Part shown: piece by piece, positions 1 to 7,465 of the stretch
How positions within the stretch are numbered: the stretch's first letter is position 1
Layout: each line of letters begins with the position of its first letter
Origin: Chromera velia
Taxonomy: Eukaryota > Sar > Chromeraceae
Assembly (NCBI GenBank): GCA_018398765.1
Contig: JAHBMJ010002708.1
Location: 4,908-14,907, forward strand
Length of the DNA stretch: 10,000 bases
Direction of reading: 5' to 3'
The notes under the pieces: model-generated
The model's database searches: none
What the model was told of the DNA's origin: nothing
Seen by the model: only the letters and a program-made list of their open reading frames with translations
Made by a program: the position numbers and the translations under genes

Positions 1-192
1 GGAACGAGGGGCGGGGCTGGAAGAGAAACGGAACGGTAGAGGGGAACGAAGGGCCGGGCTGGAAGCGAAAGAGGGGGCAACAGAACGAACGGCAGGGGGG
101 GAACGAAGGGCAGGGCTGAAAGATAAACAGAACGGCAGGGGGGGACGAAGGGCGCATGGCTGGACGGGAGAGAACGGCAGGGGGGACGAAGG
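1..192. repeat. degenerate GC-rich tandem repeat, ~42-bp period
   Basis: Four units begin near positions 1, 43, 100 and 143, and a fifth partial unit begins near 184. Each starts with a variant of GGAACGAAGGGC, continues with GGGCTGGAAG-like sequence, and ends with an AACGGCAGGGG-like block. Spacings are 42, 57, 43 and 41 bp; the long second unit has extra purine-rich sequence. The array touches the left edge, so it may extend further. No reading frame runs convincingly through it. It is probably a minisatellite. Confidence 0.75.
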
Positions 193-514
193 AACCACGA
201 AGGGCGTGGAGGTAAGCGCAGAAGGGGAGGAGACTATGGAGGCAGAAGAAGAGGGCACAAAAAGAAACCTACAGGCGAGGAGAGGTCGGAAAGAAGACCA
301 CGAACCAAAGGGATTCAGAGTTGGGTGAAGACTGTCAGGGAGGAGCAGACAAAGCGAAAGGGGGAAGCGAAAGGCGGGGACCCCAACGGGCAGAAGGGGT
401 AGGCGCAAAAGGGCAGGTCTTTGATCTTGAGGTCCAGGACAGAAGAACGGGAAGGGGGAAAACAGCTTGGGCGAGTGAGCACACAGCAGCTGGGAAGACA
501 ACAGGCAGGCTTCA
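193..514. other. purine-rich strand, no gene seen
   Basis: The plus strand is dominated by G and A with few pyrimidines, continuing the bias of the tandem repeat to its left. Short open frames occur in several frames because of this bias, but none shows protein-like composition or a recognisable motif. I assign no gene here. Confidence 0.5.
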
Positions 515-835
515 CGACGGACCTGTCCCGTCAACGTCTCGCGAGCCAGGCAGTCTCTGCTCATCCAAGAGCACCTGCCCTGTACTTCCAGACTCCGCCC
601 CCTGAACAACATCCTGACCCATGAATTCGTGGCTGCCCTCCTCATGAAGCCTCGACCCACTGTGTTGGTTGCAGTTCAAGCACCAGGCTGTACACTCCTC
701 CCCGGCTTCCTCCTGCCCCCCACTGCATATTCTCGCCGTTCCCCGAGTCGCTGCCCACCGAGAAGCCGCCACTCGGGGCCCATCAACCCCAGTTGGAAGA
801 ACCAGAGACGGACAACACCCAGCTGCAGGAAGGGA
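515..835 (+). repeat. diverged direct repeat, copy A
   Basis: Several blocks recur in the same order near 1056-1397: CGACGGACCTGTC, a GACCCATG..TCGTGGCTG block, a GCATATTCTCG block, CGAGTCGCTGCCCACCGAGA, CCCATCAACCC, and ACAACACCCAGCT. Sequence between the blocks has diverged and differs in length. No frame stays open and protein-like across both copies, so this is best read as an old duplication or two fragments of the same dispersed repeat. Confidence 0.65.
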
Positions 836-1055
836 AACCAATGGATCTAGTCTCGCTTCGATCCCAGCGTCCCGATGGCTGCTTGAGTCGTCTCGAGCCA
901 GTGAGCGTATTGCGCGTACGCCTATCTAAAGAACATGGGAGTTCTATGTGTATATATGTACATGGCTTTCGAACCGCCAACGACCCCCCAAAAGGGGCCG
1001 AAGGAGGAAACGCGAAGGGCACAGAAGGCCGAAGGAGCCGCGAATCCGAACGGCA

Positions 1056-1397
1056 CGAGCGACGGACCTGTCTCCTCCCGCTGCTTCCATCCAGCAGTCG
1101 CCTCCTCCCGACCCATGCACTCGTGGCTGGCCTCAGCGGAAATGGAAGTCGTCGAACCAAAGAAAGCTCGGGGAGAATCGCAGAGGCCCTCGTGGAGCCT
1201 CGGGCCCCCGGGAGAGAGACGGGAGCAGACTGAACTCCGAACATCACAGCGCATTCTCGTCCTTCCGCCAGTTCCGGTCCTTTCTCGAGTCGCTGCCCAC
1301 CGAGAGGCCGCCTCTCGGGACGAGCGACGCCTCCTGGCTCCCATCAACCCACCAACAAGCAAAGATCAACAACGAACACCAGACAACACCCAGCTAG
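1056..1397 (+). repeat. diverged direct repeat, copy B
   Basis: This is the second copy of the segment at 515-835, with the same ordered blocks. It contains a perfect hairpin at 1300-1318 (CCGAGAGG, loop CCG, CCTCTCGG). Copy A has a weaker equivalent with five paired bases. Between the copies (836-1055) lies unassigned sequence that includes a short AT-rich stretch near 940-965. Confidence 0.65.
1300..1318. repeat. 8-bp-arm hairpin inside repeat copy B
   Basis: CCGAGAGG at 1300-1307 pairs with CCTCTCGG at 1311-1318 around a 3-base loop. There is no T-run after it, so it does not look like an intrinsic terminator. Confidence 0.6.
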
Positions 1398-1570
1398 GCT
1401 CACCGCGCCAAAATGATCGATCCGGTCTCACTCTCAAGCTAGCTCGATCCGTGGCTGATAGCTATAGCTGTTTCGACGCGATGTGGTCACCGGATGTCAC
1501 CGGTTTTGTGCCGCCCCTCTACAGCCTTGCCGTTGTCTTTAAGTCGGCATCGCGTTGTGGTGCGCGGAAT

Positions 1571-1591
1571 GCGCGCGCAGCCCGCGCGCGC
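1571..1591. repeat. alternating GC inverted repeat
   Basis: GCGCGCGC at 1571-1578 and CGCGCGCGC at 1583-1591 flank a 4-base spacer. The alternating purine-pyrimidine tracts can form a hairpin or left-handed DNA. A further short palindrome, ATGGCGCCAT, follows near 1619-1628. Confidence 0.6.
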
Positions 1592-1912
1592 AAAATGCCA
1601 GCCGATATATGCGTGCACATGGCGCCATGCATGCACCTAACCGTCGACGCGTGTGGCACGTATACAACATTACGGAGATCGTCTCCTCACTGAAGCCCTG
1701 CTGTCAAGCTCAGTGTTGGTTGTATACCAGCGTGGGCAACTGGCAGCGCAGTGCTATGGAGTGCTACATAGCCAGCCAGTCGGCCAGCAAGCTTTGCTTC
1801 TTTTGACGAAGCGGTAAAAGGGCTCGGACAGAAAGCAGGACGAACAACACCTGTTCGCACCTGTTGCCCGTTCATGCTGCCGCCCCATACAAGCTAGCTC
1901 CCTTACTTCTTC

Positions 1913-1932
1913 CGTCTACACACGCGTAGACG
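1913..1932. repeat. 7-bp-arm hairpin
   Basis: CGTCTAC at 1913-1919 and GTAGACG at 1926-1932 are perfect inverted arms around a 6-base loop. No gene flanks it and no function can be assigned. Confidence 0.5.
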
Positions 1933-2856
1933 ACAAGTCAGTTGATGCCACCAGATGTCATTAGGGCAGCACTGCAGCGGTTTGCTTCGATATGACCCCT
2001 TCTTCCCGCTTTGCACGCTGAGTGCAGGCTAGACCTCCTGAACCGGCCGTCTCGAACAACAGTTGTTCCTTCGCGGCCTCCTCGGATCAAAGGTCAGTTG
2101 GTTCCCGGCTTTTTTGAGAGAGAACATCCATTCCCCTGTCTGATAGCTTGTCTGTACTCTGGTCCATAGCCTGGATCAGTAGCCCAGGCTTGATACCACC
2201 ATTATTATACGTAAAAGGGCCATGCAGCGCGTCGGCGTGTGCATTCTTATTCTGTCCAGCTAGAAGTACTCGATTCCTACACAAAGGACCCATCCTGCCC
2301 TCCATACATCATCTTGCGTGCAGTGTGCGGGTTCTGCTGAAAGCCCGCGCGGGACCCTCTCTGCATCGCCGGATGGTGTGGTCGTGTTCTGCGAGAATGA
2401 GGTCAGCCTCTATTTTAGCCTACCGATCGTCCGTACGCTGTACGACGTCTAGTACGCCAATCTCCTTCTCTTCCGCCGCTTAGGGTCCATCTGAATTTAC
2501 GCATGACGGACCGACAATATTCTACATATACAGGATCTCTAAGCTGTCAGCCTAGTCCGGCCATCAGTCTGCTGAGACTAAGCTTCTTTTCCTAGTATGG
2601 TTCCCCCTTCTCCACTTTCGGAGCTATATCCGTTGAGCTCCGTCACTTCTTTGCGGTCTTCCAATTAGCTAAGGCTAGCGTATACCAGCTTCCAGCTGAC
2701 CTCGGCCGGATTCAGGCTCTTCTCCTCTCGTTTTTCTCCCCGAGGTGTGAATTGAGCTGGCTTCATGACGCTCCATTGTGCAGGTGCGTGACGGTCCCAA
2801 CCGCAGGCGCTGAAGGGGCATTGCGCCCCCATCGACACTCTACACAGGACATCATG

Positions 2857-2945
2857 GTACGTCAGCTCGGGTCCTGCCTGTCTTGTAGTGAAGTCGAGGG
2901 ATACGATCTTTTCAGAGCTTTGAGTCCATCTCTTTTTTTCTGTAG
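2857..2945 (+). other. candidate spliceosomal intron in an unassigned region
   Basis: The segment begins GTACGT directly after CATG and ends with a strong pyrimidine tract and TCTGTAG. A similar acceptor, TCTTCTGTGCAG, ends at 3123, and a possible donor at 3037 would give a second intron of about 87 nt. With a donor at 2861 instead, one frame stays open from 2785 across both joins to a stop at 3254-3256. That short product matches no family I recognise. This may be a small spliced gene, a remnant or a non-coding transcript; chance is also possible. Confidence 0.2.
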
Positions 2946-3269
2946 TGCCTGGCCCACTAGCTGGCCCAAGGTGCATGATGCGGGTCTTCACGTTCAGACA
3001 GCCGAAAGGAGACTGTGAGCTTCTGAATCAAGCTGGGTTACCGTACGCAGAGCAAGCGCGACCAAATGCGTTAGTCATATGTGTTGTTCTCTGGCTGAAT
3101 CGGGCGCTGTCTCTTCTGTGCAGCCGACGACTTGTCCGCTCGGAAGGCACTGCCAGGCGTTCGGACCAGGCCGGACACTCTGAAATTATTTTGCAATACC
3201 GCAGATCAGTTTTCTCTTTACTTTTCGGCATGCAATCTCAAAGACTTCACGCATAAGATCACGCCGACG

Positions 3270-3585
3270 GTTGCTAGACCGGCTAGACGTTCTTGTGGGT
3301 TATTGACGCCATTGTCCAAGTTAACCAATAGAACCTAGTCTATAAGAACCTAGTTCTCGCTTAGCCGCGCGGTAGATCTGGCCAGCTCCCTCCCCACCGA
3401 CCTCCTAAACTGCTTGGTACCATAGCGCTTGAGACGTTAGAGTCTTTTGGTATGACTGTCGCGCACAACCTTCTGTTCACTTCAGAGCCTAAGTGAATAG
3501 GCTGTCTCAGCACTAGTTCAGGCCCCACAAAAGTAGCTAGCTGCTTGACTATGTGAAAGCTAGTGGACCCTAGTGGACTAGACCA
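3270..3585. repeat. CTAG-rich stretch with short direct repeats
   Basis: About nine CTAG tetramers fall in roughly 315 bp. They include AGAACCTAGT at 3330-3339 and 3345-3354, CTAGTGGAC at 3560-3568 and 3570-3578, and GCTAGAC twice near 3273-3290. No open frame of interest runs through it. Confidence 0.4.
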
Positions 3586-3887
3586 TGCACAAGAATGATG
3601 AAGAGAGATAAGACATCAATCAACCTGATTTATCGATCCCAATTCTTTTCGTGCCTGTGGTCTACCTGTCTATGTAGTAGATCAAGACTTCTTGGGCGTG
3701 GAATCGGCTCCGGGGTACTCCGGGGGATGCGTAAAAAATGGTTAGTCTGCTCTGTAAGCACATGTAGCAGTCTTGGGGTTTACTCCACAACTGTACAGTA
3801 TTTTCCAAAATTTAATATTTCAATCTAAAGCAAAAATGTCGGGCGCGCGATGGATCGAAGATATATCACAAGAGAAAAAAAAAGAAA
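3586..3887. other. sequence upstream of the replicase relic
   Basis: Composition becomes more A/T-rich towards the relic. An ATG at 3836, preceded by an A-run, opens a short frame that differs from the AEP frame and closes soon after 3888. A run of nine A at about 3875-3883 separates it from the ATG at 3888. It might be the original N-terminus lost by slippage, but nothing confirms this. No promoter can be called. Confidence 0.3.
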
Positions 3888-4535
3888 ATGAATATCCGAA
3901 ATGGTCGGCAACAGTTTGCGGCCTATGCCCAGCTTTATAGAAAAGTAGGGTTCGTATTTTTCACTTTCAGCCACGTCCAAATCCCACAGGACCCCAAAAC
4001 TGGAGAAGAGAAGAGAAAGAAATTTTATCCACCCTTAAAGTGGTCCGAGATTACGCGTGAAAATATGGATGCGTACAGTGATCTAGAAAACTAAGAAAAG
4101 TATGAGGGCATTGCACTTCTTACAGGCGAGAAAAGTAATTTGACCGTCTTTGATTTTGATTGTCGAGATGAATACGAAAGGGCCGTTAGAGAACATCCTG
4201 AGCTGAAAGAGCACCTGATAGTCCAGACGCGACGGGGCTTTCATATATACTTTCGATATGACCAAAGAGTCTCAAACCAAAGTGAGGTGCTGTCAGAGTA
4301 CGAAAAGGTTAACACACGGTCTGAAGGTGGGCTGCTGATTGCTCCCCCAACGACCGTGTACATTGAGAAAAGAAACCAGTGCGAGGCCTTTCAGTATACA
4401 TTTATTTTGGGGGATGAAGCACGGGCTCCATTCCAGCATGCACAAAATGTACTAGACGGAGGCCTTCTCCAGCCAGTTCCATCTTTTTTTCTTGATACGA
4501 TGGTACACGTCGCTTCTTCCAGTAGAAAGGCCTAA
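3888..4535 (+). other. AEP primase-polymerase domain segment of the relic
   Basis: All in one frame apart from the TAA at 4092-4094. The AEP metal-binding DxD is seen as VFDFD, with its aspartates at 4152-4154 and 4158-4160. The histidine motif is GFHIYF, with His at 4242-4244. The third motif, which normally has Asp before an Arg and a Gly-Gly pair, reads VNTRSEGG here, with Asn at 4311-4313. If this alignment is right, a catalytic or metal-binding residue is missing. Downstream APPT (near 4341) fits the Gly-Gly...Pro-Pro pattern of the family. The frame ends at TAA 4533-4535, and the neighbouring frame is the more convincing continuation from about 4500-4531. Confidence 0.82.
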
Positions 4536-5250
4536 GCGAATCTCAGCCTACCATCAAACGCCACCCCATTACCAGCAGTATATCCATACACTAGCAGAAG
4601 CCTGTTCACTCTCACAATAGATGGATAAAATCGCTAGGGAGATCAAAAAGCTGTGTGATTACCTTTCGGATGAGCGGGCATAGAACTATCAGCAGTGGAT
4701 CGATGTTGGTCACGCAATTAAGAATCATAAATTAGGAAAAGCTGGTCGTCACTTCTTCCTCGCATTTTCTGAAAAGTGCCTCACCAAATACGATCCGCAT
4801 GAGTGCAACAAAAAGTTTGATTCATTTCTGTATCGGGCTGGAGGGAAGCAATGCTTAACGAAAGCCTCCCTCCACATGTGGGCTTACGAAGACAACCCTC
4901 AGTTATATACGCAAACCGTTGCTGAAGCGGCAGCTACCGAAGTGACCCATCTCCTTTTTCCTTCCCTAGGTGCTAAAAGGTCTCATCGCCAAACCTTCCC
5001 TCTGCTTTTAGCTTCAATTCATACAGAAGCAGGATGGCTGCTAAGAACGATTTTAGCTGACCAGCTGAAATACTGCCGGGGAGAATTCTTTTTTCAAGAG
5101 GGCTATCGATGGGAATTTTGCCCTATGCAGGTCGACAATGCCCTCTTGGGTATCTGTCTCCAGACAAACATCCGAAAGCCCCTCTCCACAAAAAAGACTG
5201 CATCCTTCTCCCAAAATATCCCTACTGCAAAAAATATTATTGAAGCACGG
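4531..5250 (+). other. PriCT_2-like and D5_N-like segment of the relic
   Basis: The frame shifts by one relative to the AEP segment and contains TAG at 4618-4620 and at 4681-4683. After the second stop it reads NYQQWIDVGHAIKN, followed by FFLAFSEK and KYDPHECNKKFDSF. The Trp, the VG-A and the aromatic-Ser pattern are typical of PriCT_2-like primase C-terminal modules. From about 5030 the frame reads like the helical D5_N region that precedes D5 helicases (FFFQEGYRWEFCPMQVDN). Near 5165-5250 it loses protein character while the +1 frame gains it. Two runs of six A (near 5184-5194 and 5229-5234) are possible indel sites. Confidence 0.72.
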
Positions 5251-6452
5251 AAAGTGTTATGTCCGACAGGCCGATAACCAAGACAACACGCTGTACGATC
5301 ATCTTCATCGCAGCTCAAAGGAGAAAGTCTGTTTCAAAAACGGTATGTATGACCTTTCCAGCCAAACCTTCACTCCATGGTTACAGATTGGCAATAGCAT
5401 CGATACCCTAGATCGATACCACAATTGTGCTTGAATATGAGTATGATGTCACACCAAATGAAGAAGGCATTGCTGAAGTGCATAACAGAATTTTTGAAGC
5501 TGCGTTTGGAGAATAGACAGACTTGTTTCTCTGCTTTCTTGTGCGAGCAATCGGCAGTCATGTTGAAGATAAACATTGCGGGAGATGTGTAGGAGAGCAA
5601 AATTCAGGAAAAGGCGTCACTAGCACTCTGCTACAGAATACATTTGGGAAATACGTCATAAATCCTCTTTCGGAAATTTTTTTGATATCTTCTTTCCATA
5701 ATGATTCAAACCCCGCCAAAGAAGGTGGATGGATGTTAGACGCCGAGTTTGCTCGCTTCGCACTCACCCAAGAAATCGAAATAGATACCACAAACAAAGC
5801 CATAAAAATTAATGGCAATTTGATTAAGCGTTTTACTTCTGGTGGAGATGACATTGTCCTATGTGCACGCCGTCTGTACAACAATGCCCGTGAATTCCAA
5901 ATTGATGCCCGCTTGCTGATGTTCTGTAACGACTGCTTCCCAATTGAGCCTGTCGATGCCTGCGAGACCATGTTTCCTTTTGAAAGCGTCAATAAGTTCA
6001 AATCAGCCACCTGGTTTGAGCAGCAGCGATCGGAGCACGGCCATACAGAGAGCTATCTGTCCAGGTACAAAATGTCAGACCCCAATATCAAAGAAAAGTG
6101 TGCAACTGCCAGGTGGATCCATGCTTGTTACTACCTCATTTTCCATCATTACCAGACTTCCGCTTTAGTATTGCCTCCCGGGAGTGAAGATCCTGTGGTT
6201 GACAGTGAGCGAGACCCCGAAACCATCTGTGAGCGGTGTTTTTGAATTACGGGAATTGAGACGGACATCGTGAACAATAGTGACTTGCGGGTGTTTATTC
6301 GTCAGCAAGACCTAAATATCTCAAAAACCAAGCTGCAGCAAACACTCAAAAGAATTGGCAGAGACCAGATACGTCTTTGGCGTAGAAGAGACCAAAGAGG
6401 CCTTTGTGGTCTCAAGCTGGCACCGTTGGACAACACTCATTTCGCTTTTTAG
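5250..6452 (+). other. SF3 (D5-like) helicase segment of the relic
   Basis: The region up to about 5420 is in one frame and includes CFKNGMYDL, a usual motif ahead of the helicase. After the 5399-5420 insertion the reading continues in the frame that carries TAG at 5514-5516. Walker A is GEQNSGKG at 5592-5615. A Walker B-like acidic residue lies in ALTQEIEID (Glu at 5772-5774). The KRFTSGGDDI block and the sensor LLMFCND, with Asn at 5928-5930, complete the SF3 set. After the TGA at 6243-6245 the same frame continues with a basic, helix-rich tail to TAG 6450-6452. That tail looks like the natural C-terminus of this protein class. Confidence 0.85.
5399..5420 (+). repeat. 9-bp direct repeat around CTAG causing a frame change
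   Basis: ATCGATACC occurs at 5399-5407 and at 5412-5420, separated by CTAG. The net addition of 13 bp is not a multiple of three. It falls exactly where the reading frame of the helicase relic changes, and protein-like sequence resumes immediately after the second copy. Confidence 0.8.
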
Positions 6453-6707
6453 CGTGATAGATGGCGCGCGCCTTGATGTGCTGCTCAGCTAGCCAACCAG
6501 GTTCTGCCTGTTTGCGTGAATACCACCTTTGCTGCCCATCTCAAATTTTTTTTAGATAACGAACCCTAGAACGAACCCGGTAGAGATGCATCACACGTCG
6601 TTGTGCTTCTGTGGTTTTCATGCCTTCTTTTATAGATATGTATGCGACAACGATCTATGCACACAGTTTTTAAAAGTAGGTGTTCTTTCACATGGGTCCA
6701 ATAGTCT
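6453..6707. other. spacer after the replicase relic
   Basis: No gene is seen. It holds a GGCGCGCGCC palindrome near 6463, a run of eight T near 6546 and moderate A/T richness. No polyadenylation signal or terminator can be called with confidence. Confidence 0.4.
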
Positions 6708-6848
6708 CTAGTCCTCATCTATAAACTCATCAAGCTCTTCTTCTAGCTCTTCTTGTAGACTTCTGGCTGGTTCTACCTTCTGTGCAGGTAAAGAAGCGCT
6801 GCTCAATCTCGAGCTGCCAGGGCGCGCCTGTATAGAAAGGGCCTTTAT
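6708..6848 (-). CDS. possible 3' coding exon with acidic C-terminal tail
   Basis: On the minus strand an open frame of 46 codons ends at TAG (6710-6708). It begins after an in-frame TAG at 6851-6849 and has no ATG, so it could only be a terminal exon. The last residues, SLQEELEEELDEFIDED, form a strongly acidic amphipathic tail, preceded by a Ser/Ala/Pro-rich linker. Candidate splice acceptors on this strand are CTATACAG, giving an exon start at 6827, and CCTGCACAG, giving a start at 6779. The tail loosely recalls C-terminal ELDxF-type acidic motifs of mRNA-export adaptors, but the resemblance is too short to name it. No upstream exon was identified. Confidence 0.25.
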   Translation of the reverse strand: MKALSIQARPGSSRLSSASLPAQKVEPARSLQEELEEELDEFIDED

Positions 6849-7105
6849 CTACCAGGGAGATTGAGGAGAAGGGGGATGAACGATATGCGTATGAAAAGTC
6901 TGGCCAGTATTGCCAACCCCTTTATCCCAAATTTAAGACGCCGTTCACCACCTCTAACGTCTGTAGGAGAGAAAGACGCCCACAGTCATCTCTCAGTCAG
7001 TGGCCCAAAATATGTAAAGACCAGCAAAATTCAGAACAGTTGTTAGTTGGTCGCGGCCTGGGAAACCAGGCGGGCCACGGGGAGTGGTCTGAGCCTTTAA
7101 TTTAG
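6836..7105 (+). CDS. ATG-less open frame, possible exon or coding remnant
   Basis: The frame is open for 89 codons between TAG at 6833-6835 and TAG at 7103-7105, without any Met. Its start is charged and protein-like (EIEEKGDERYAYEKSGQYCQ), followed by a basic, Gln/Ser-rich part. A splice acceptor, TATCTACCAG, ends at 6855 just before this stretch, so it might be a 3' exon of a plus-strand gene or a fragment of a decayed element gene lying beyond the replicase relic. I recognise no domain. A short ATG-started frame at 6861-7046 overlaps in another phase and looks less protein-like. Confidence 0.25.
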   Translation, partial: KGPLSTREIEEKGDERYAYEKSGQYCQPLYPKFKTPFTTSNVCRRERRPQSSLSQWPKICKDQQNSEQLLVGRGLGNQAGHGEWSEPLI

Positions 7106-7146
7106 GAGTGAGGCATACACCCCTACCGTTTGCGGGGGCTACACAT

Positions 7147-7288
7147 GTAACCAGTTGGTTACCAATCCTAACTGGTAGGTAATCAATTTTGAAAATGATT
7201 GGTAACCAAAATTTAAATAATGATTGAGAGTATATTCATAATCAAAAAAGGCTGGTAATCAATTTTTACGTGGATTGGTTACCAATCC
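7147..7288. repeat. cluster of GGTTACC / GGTAACC inverted motifs
   Basis: GTAACCA/TGGTTAC arms lie at 7147-7162. TTGGTTACCAATC at 7155-7167 is the exact inverse complement of GATTGGTAACCAA at 7197-7209. GGATTGGT/ACCAATCC forms 8-bp arms around one base at 7272-7288. A longer similarity, CTGG..TAATCAATTTT..ATTGGT, links about 7171-7209 to 7251-7287 as a direct repeat. This looks like the end region of a transposable element or a MITE-like repeat. Confidence 0.6.
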
Positions 7289-7451
7289 TTATGTAATCGA
7301 AAACTTTTTTATAGTTTTTGAGTGGAAAAGTGTCCAAACTAGGTTAAAACAACTTTAAACTTCTTTTAATGCACTTTAAGTCTAAAACTTGATTTCAAAA
7401 TCATTCAGATTACAGAGTTACACCTGTGACCTATCCACTCCAAAAAAATTG

Positions 7452-7465
7452 GCCAACTAGTTGGC
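7452..7465. repeat. 14-bp perfect palindrome
   Basis: GCCAACTAGTTGGC equals its own reverse complement and has CTAG at its centre. It lies in A/T-rich non-coding sequence. Confidence 0.55.

Larger units (their letters stand above)
1398..2856. other. long region without a recognisable gene
   Basis: This is mixed GC sequence with stops in all frames. It contains several hairpins: a GC-alternating one at 1571-1591, 7-bp arms at 1913-1932 (CGTCTAC / GTAGACG), and 7-bp arms at 2054-2068 (GAACAAC / GTTGTTC). On the minus strand around 2090-2480 one frame has acidic, hydrophilic composition but is broken by stops and matches nothing I recognise. It could be decayed coding sequence. Confidence 0.4.
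3888..6452 (+). pseudogene. decayed primase-polymerase / D5-like SF3 helicase (viral or mobile-element replicase)
   Basis: This is a nearly full-length relic of about 850 codons. Domain order is an AEP primase-polymerase domain, a PriCT_2-like linker, a D5_N-like region, a superfamily 3 helicase and a C-terminal winged-helix-like tail. Such proteins prime and unwind DNA at replication forks of large DNA viruses, virophage or Polinton-like elements and plasmids. It is broken by in-frame stops at 4092 (TAA), 4618 (TAG), 4681 (TAG), 5514 (TAG) and 6243 (TGA). The frame changes by +1 near 4480-4531, again near 5165-5250, and again at 5399-5420. Conserved motifs on both sides of each break show that it was once one gene. 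Start: the ATG at 3888 is the first in the AEP frame; that frame is also open just upstream. The exact source lineage cannot be told from motifs alone. Confidence 0.88.

Noticed and set aside
315-1693. Many overlapping open frames on both strands in the GC-rich left part
   Set aside because: They overlap one another in several phases, have biased Arg/Pro/Ser composition, follow from the purine/pyrimidine skew and repeats, and show no domain.
4083-4265. Minus-strand open frame opposite the AEP segment
   Set aside because: It is a shadow of the AEP coding sequence, whose catalytic motifs are on the plus strand.
5558-6010. 150-codon minus-strand open frame opposite the helicase
   Set aside because: The plus strand carries the Walker A and SF3 sensor motifs; the minus frame has none.
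4092-6245. Active gene with recoded stops or programmed +1 frameshifting
   Set aside because: All three stop codon types occur in frame, the frame changes are not at one shared slippery motif, and one is explained by a 13-bp insertion.
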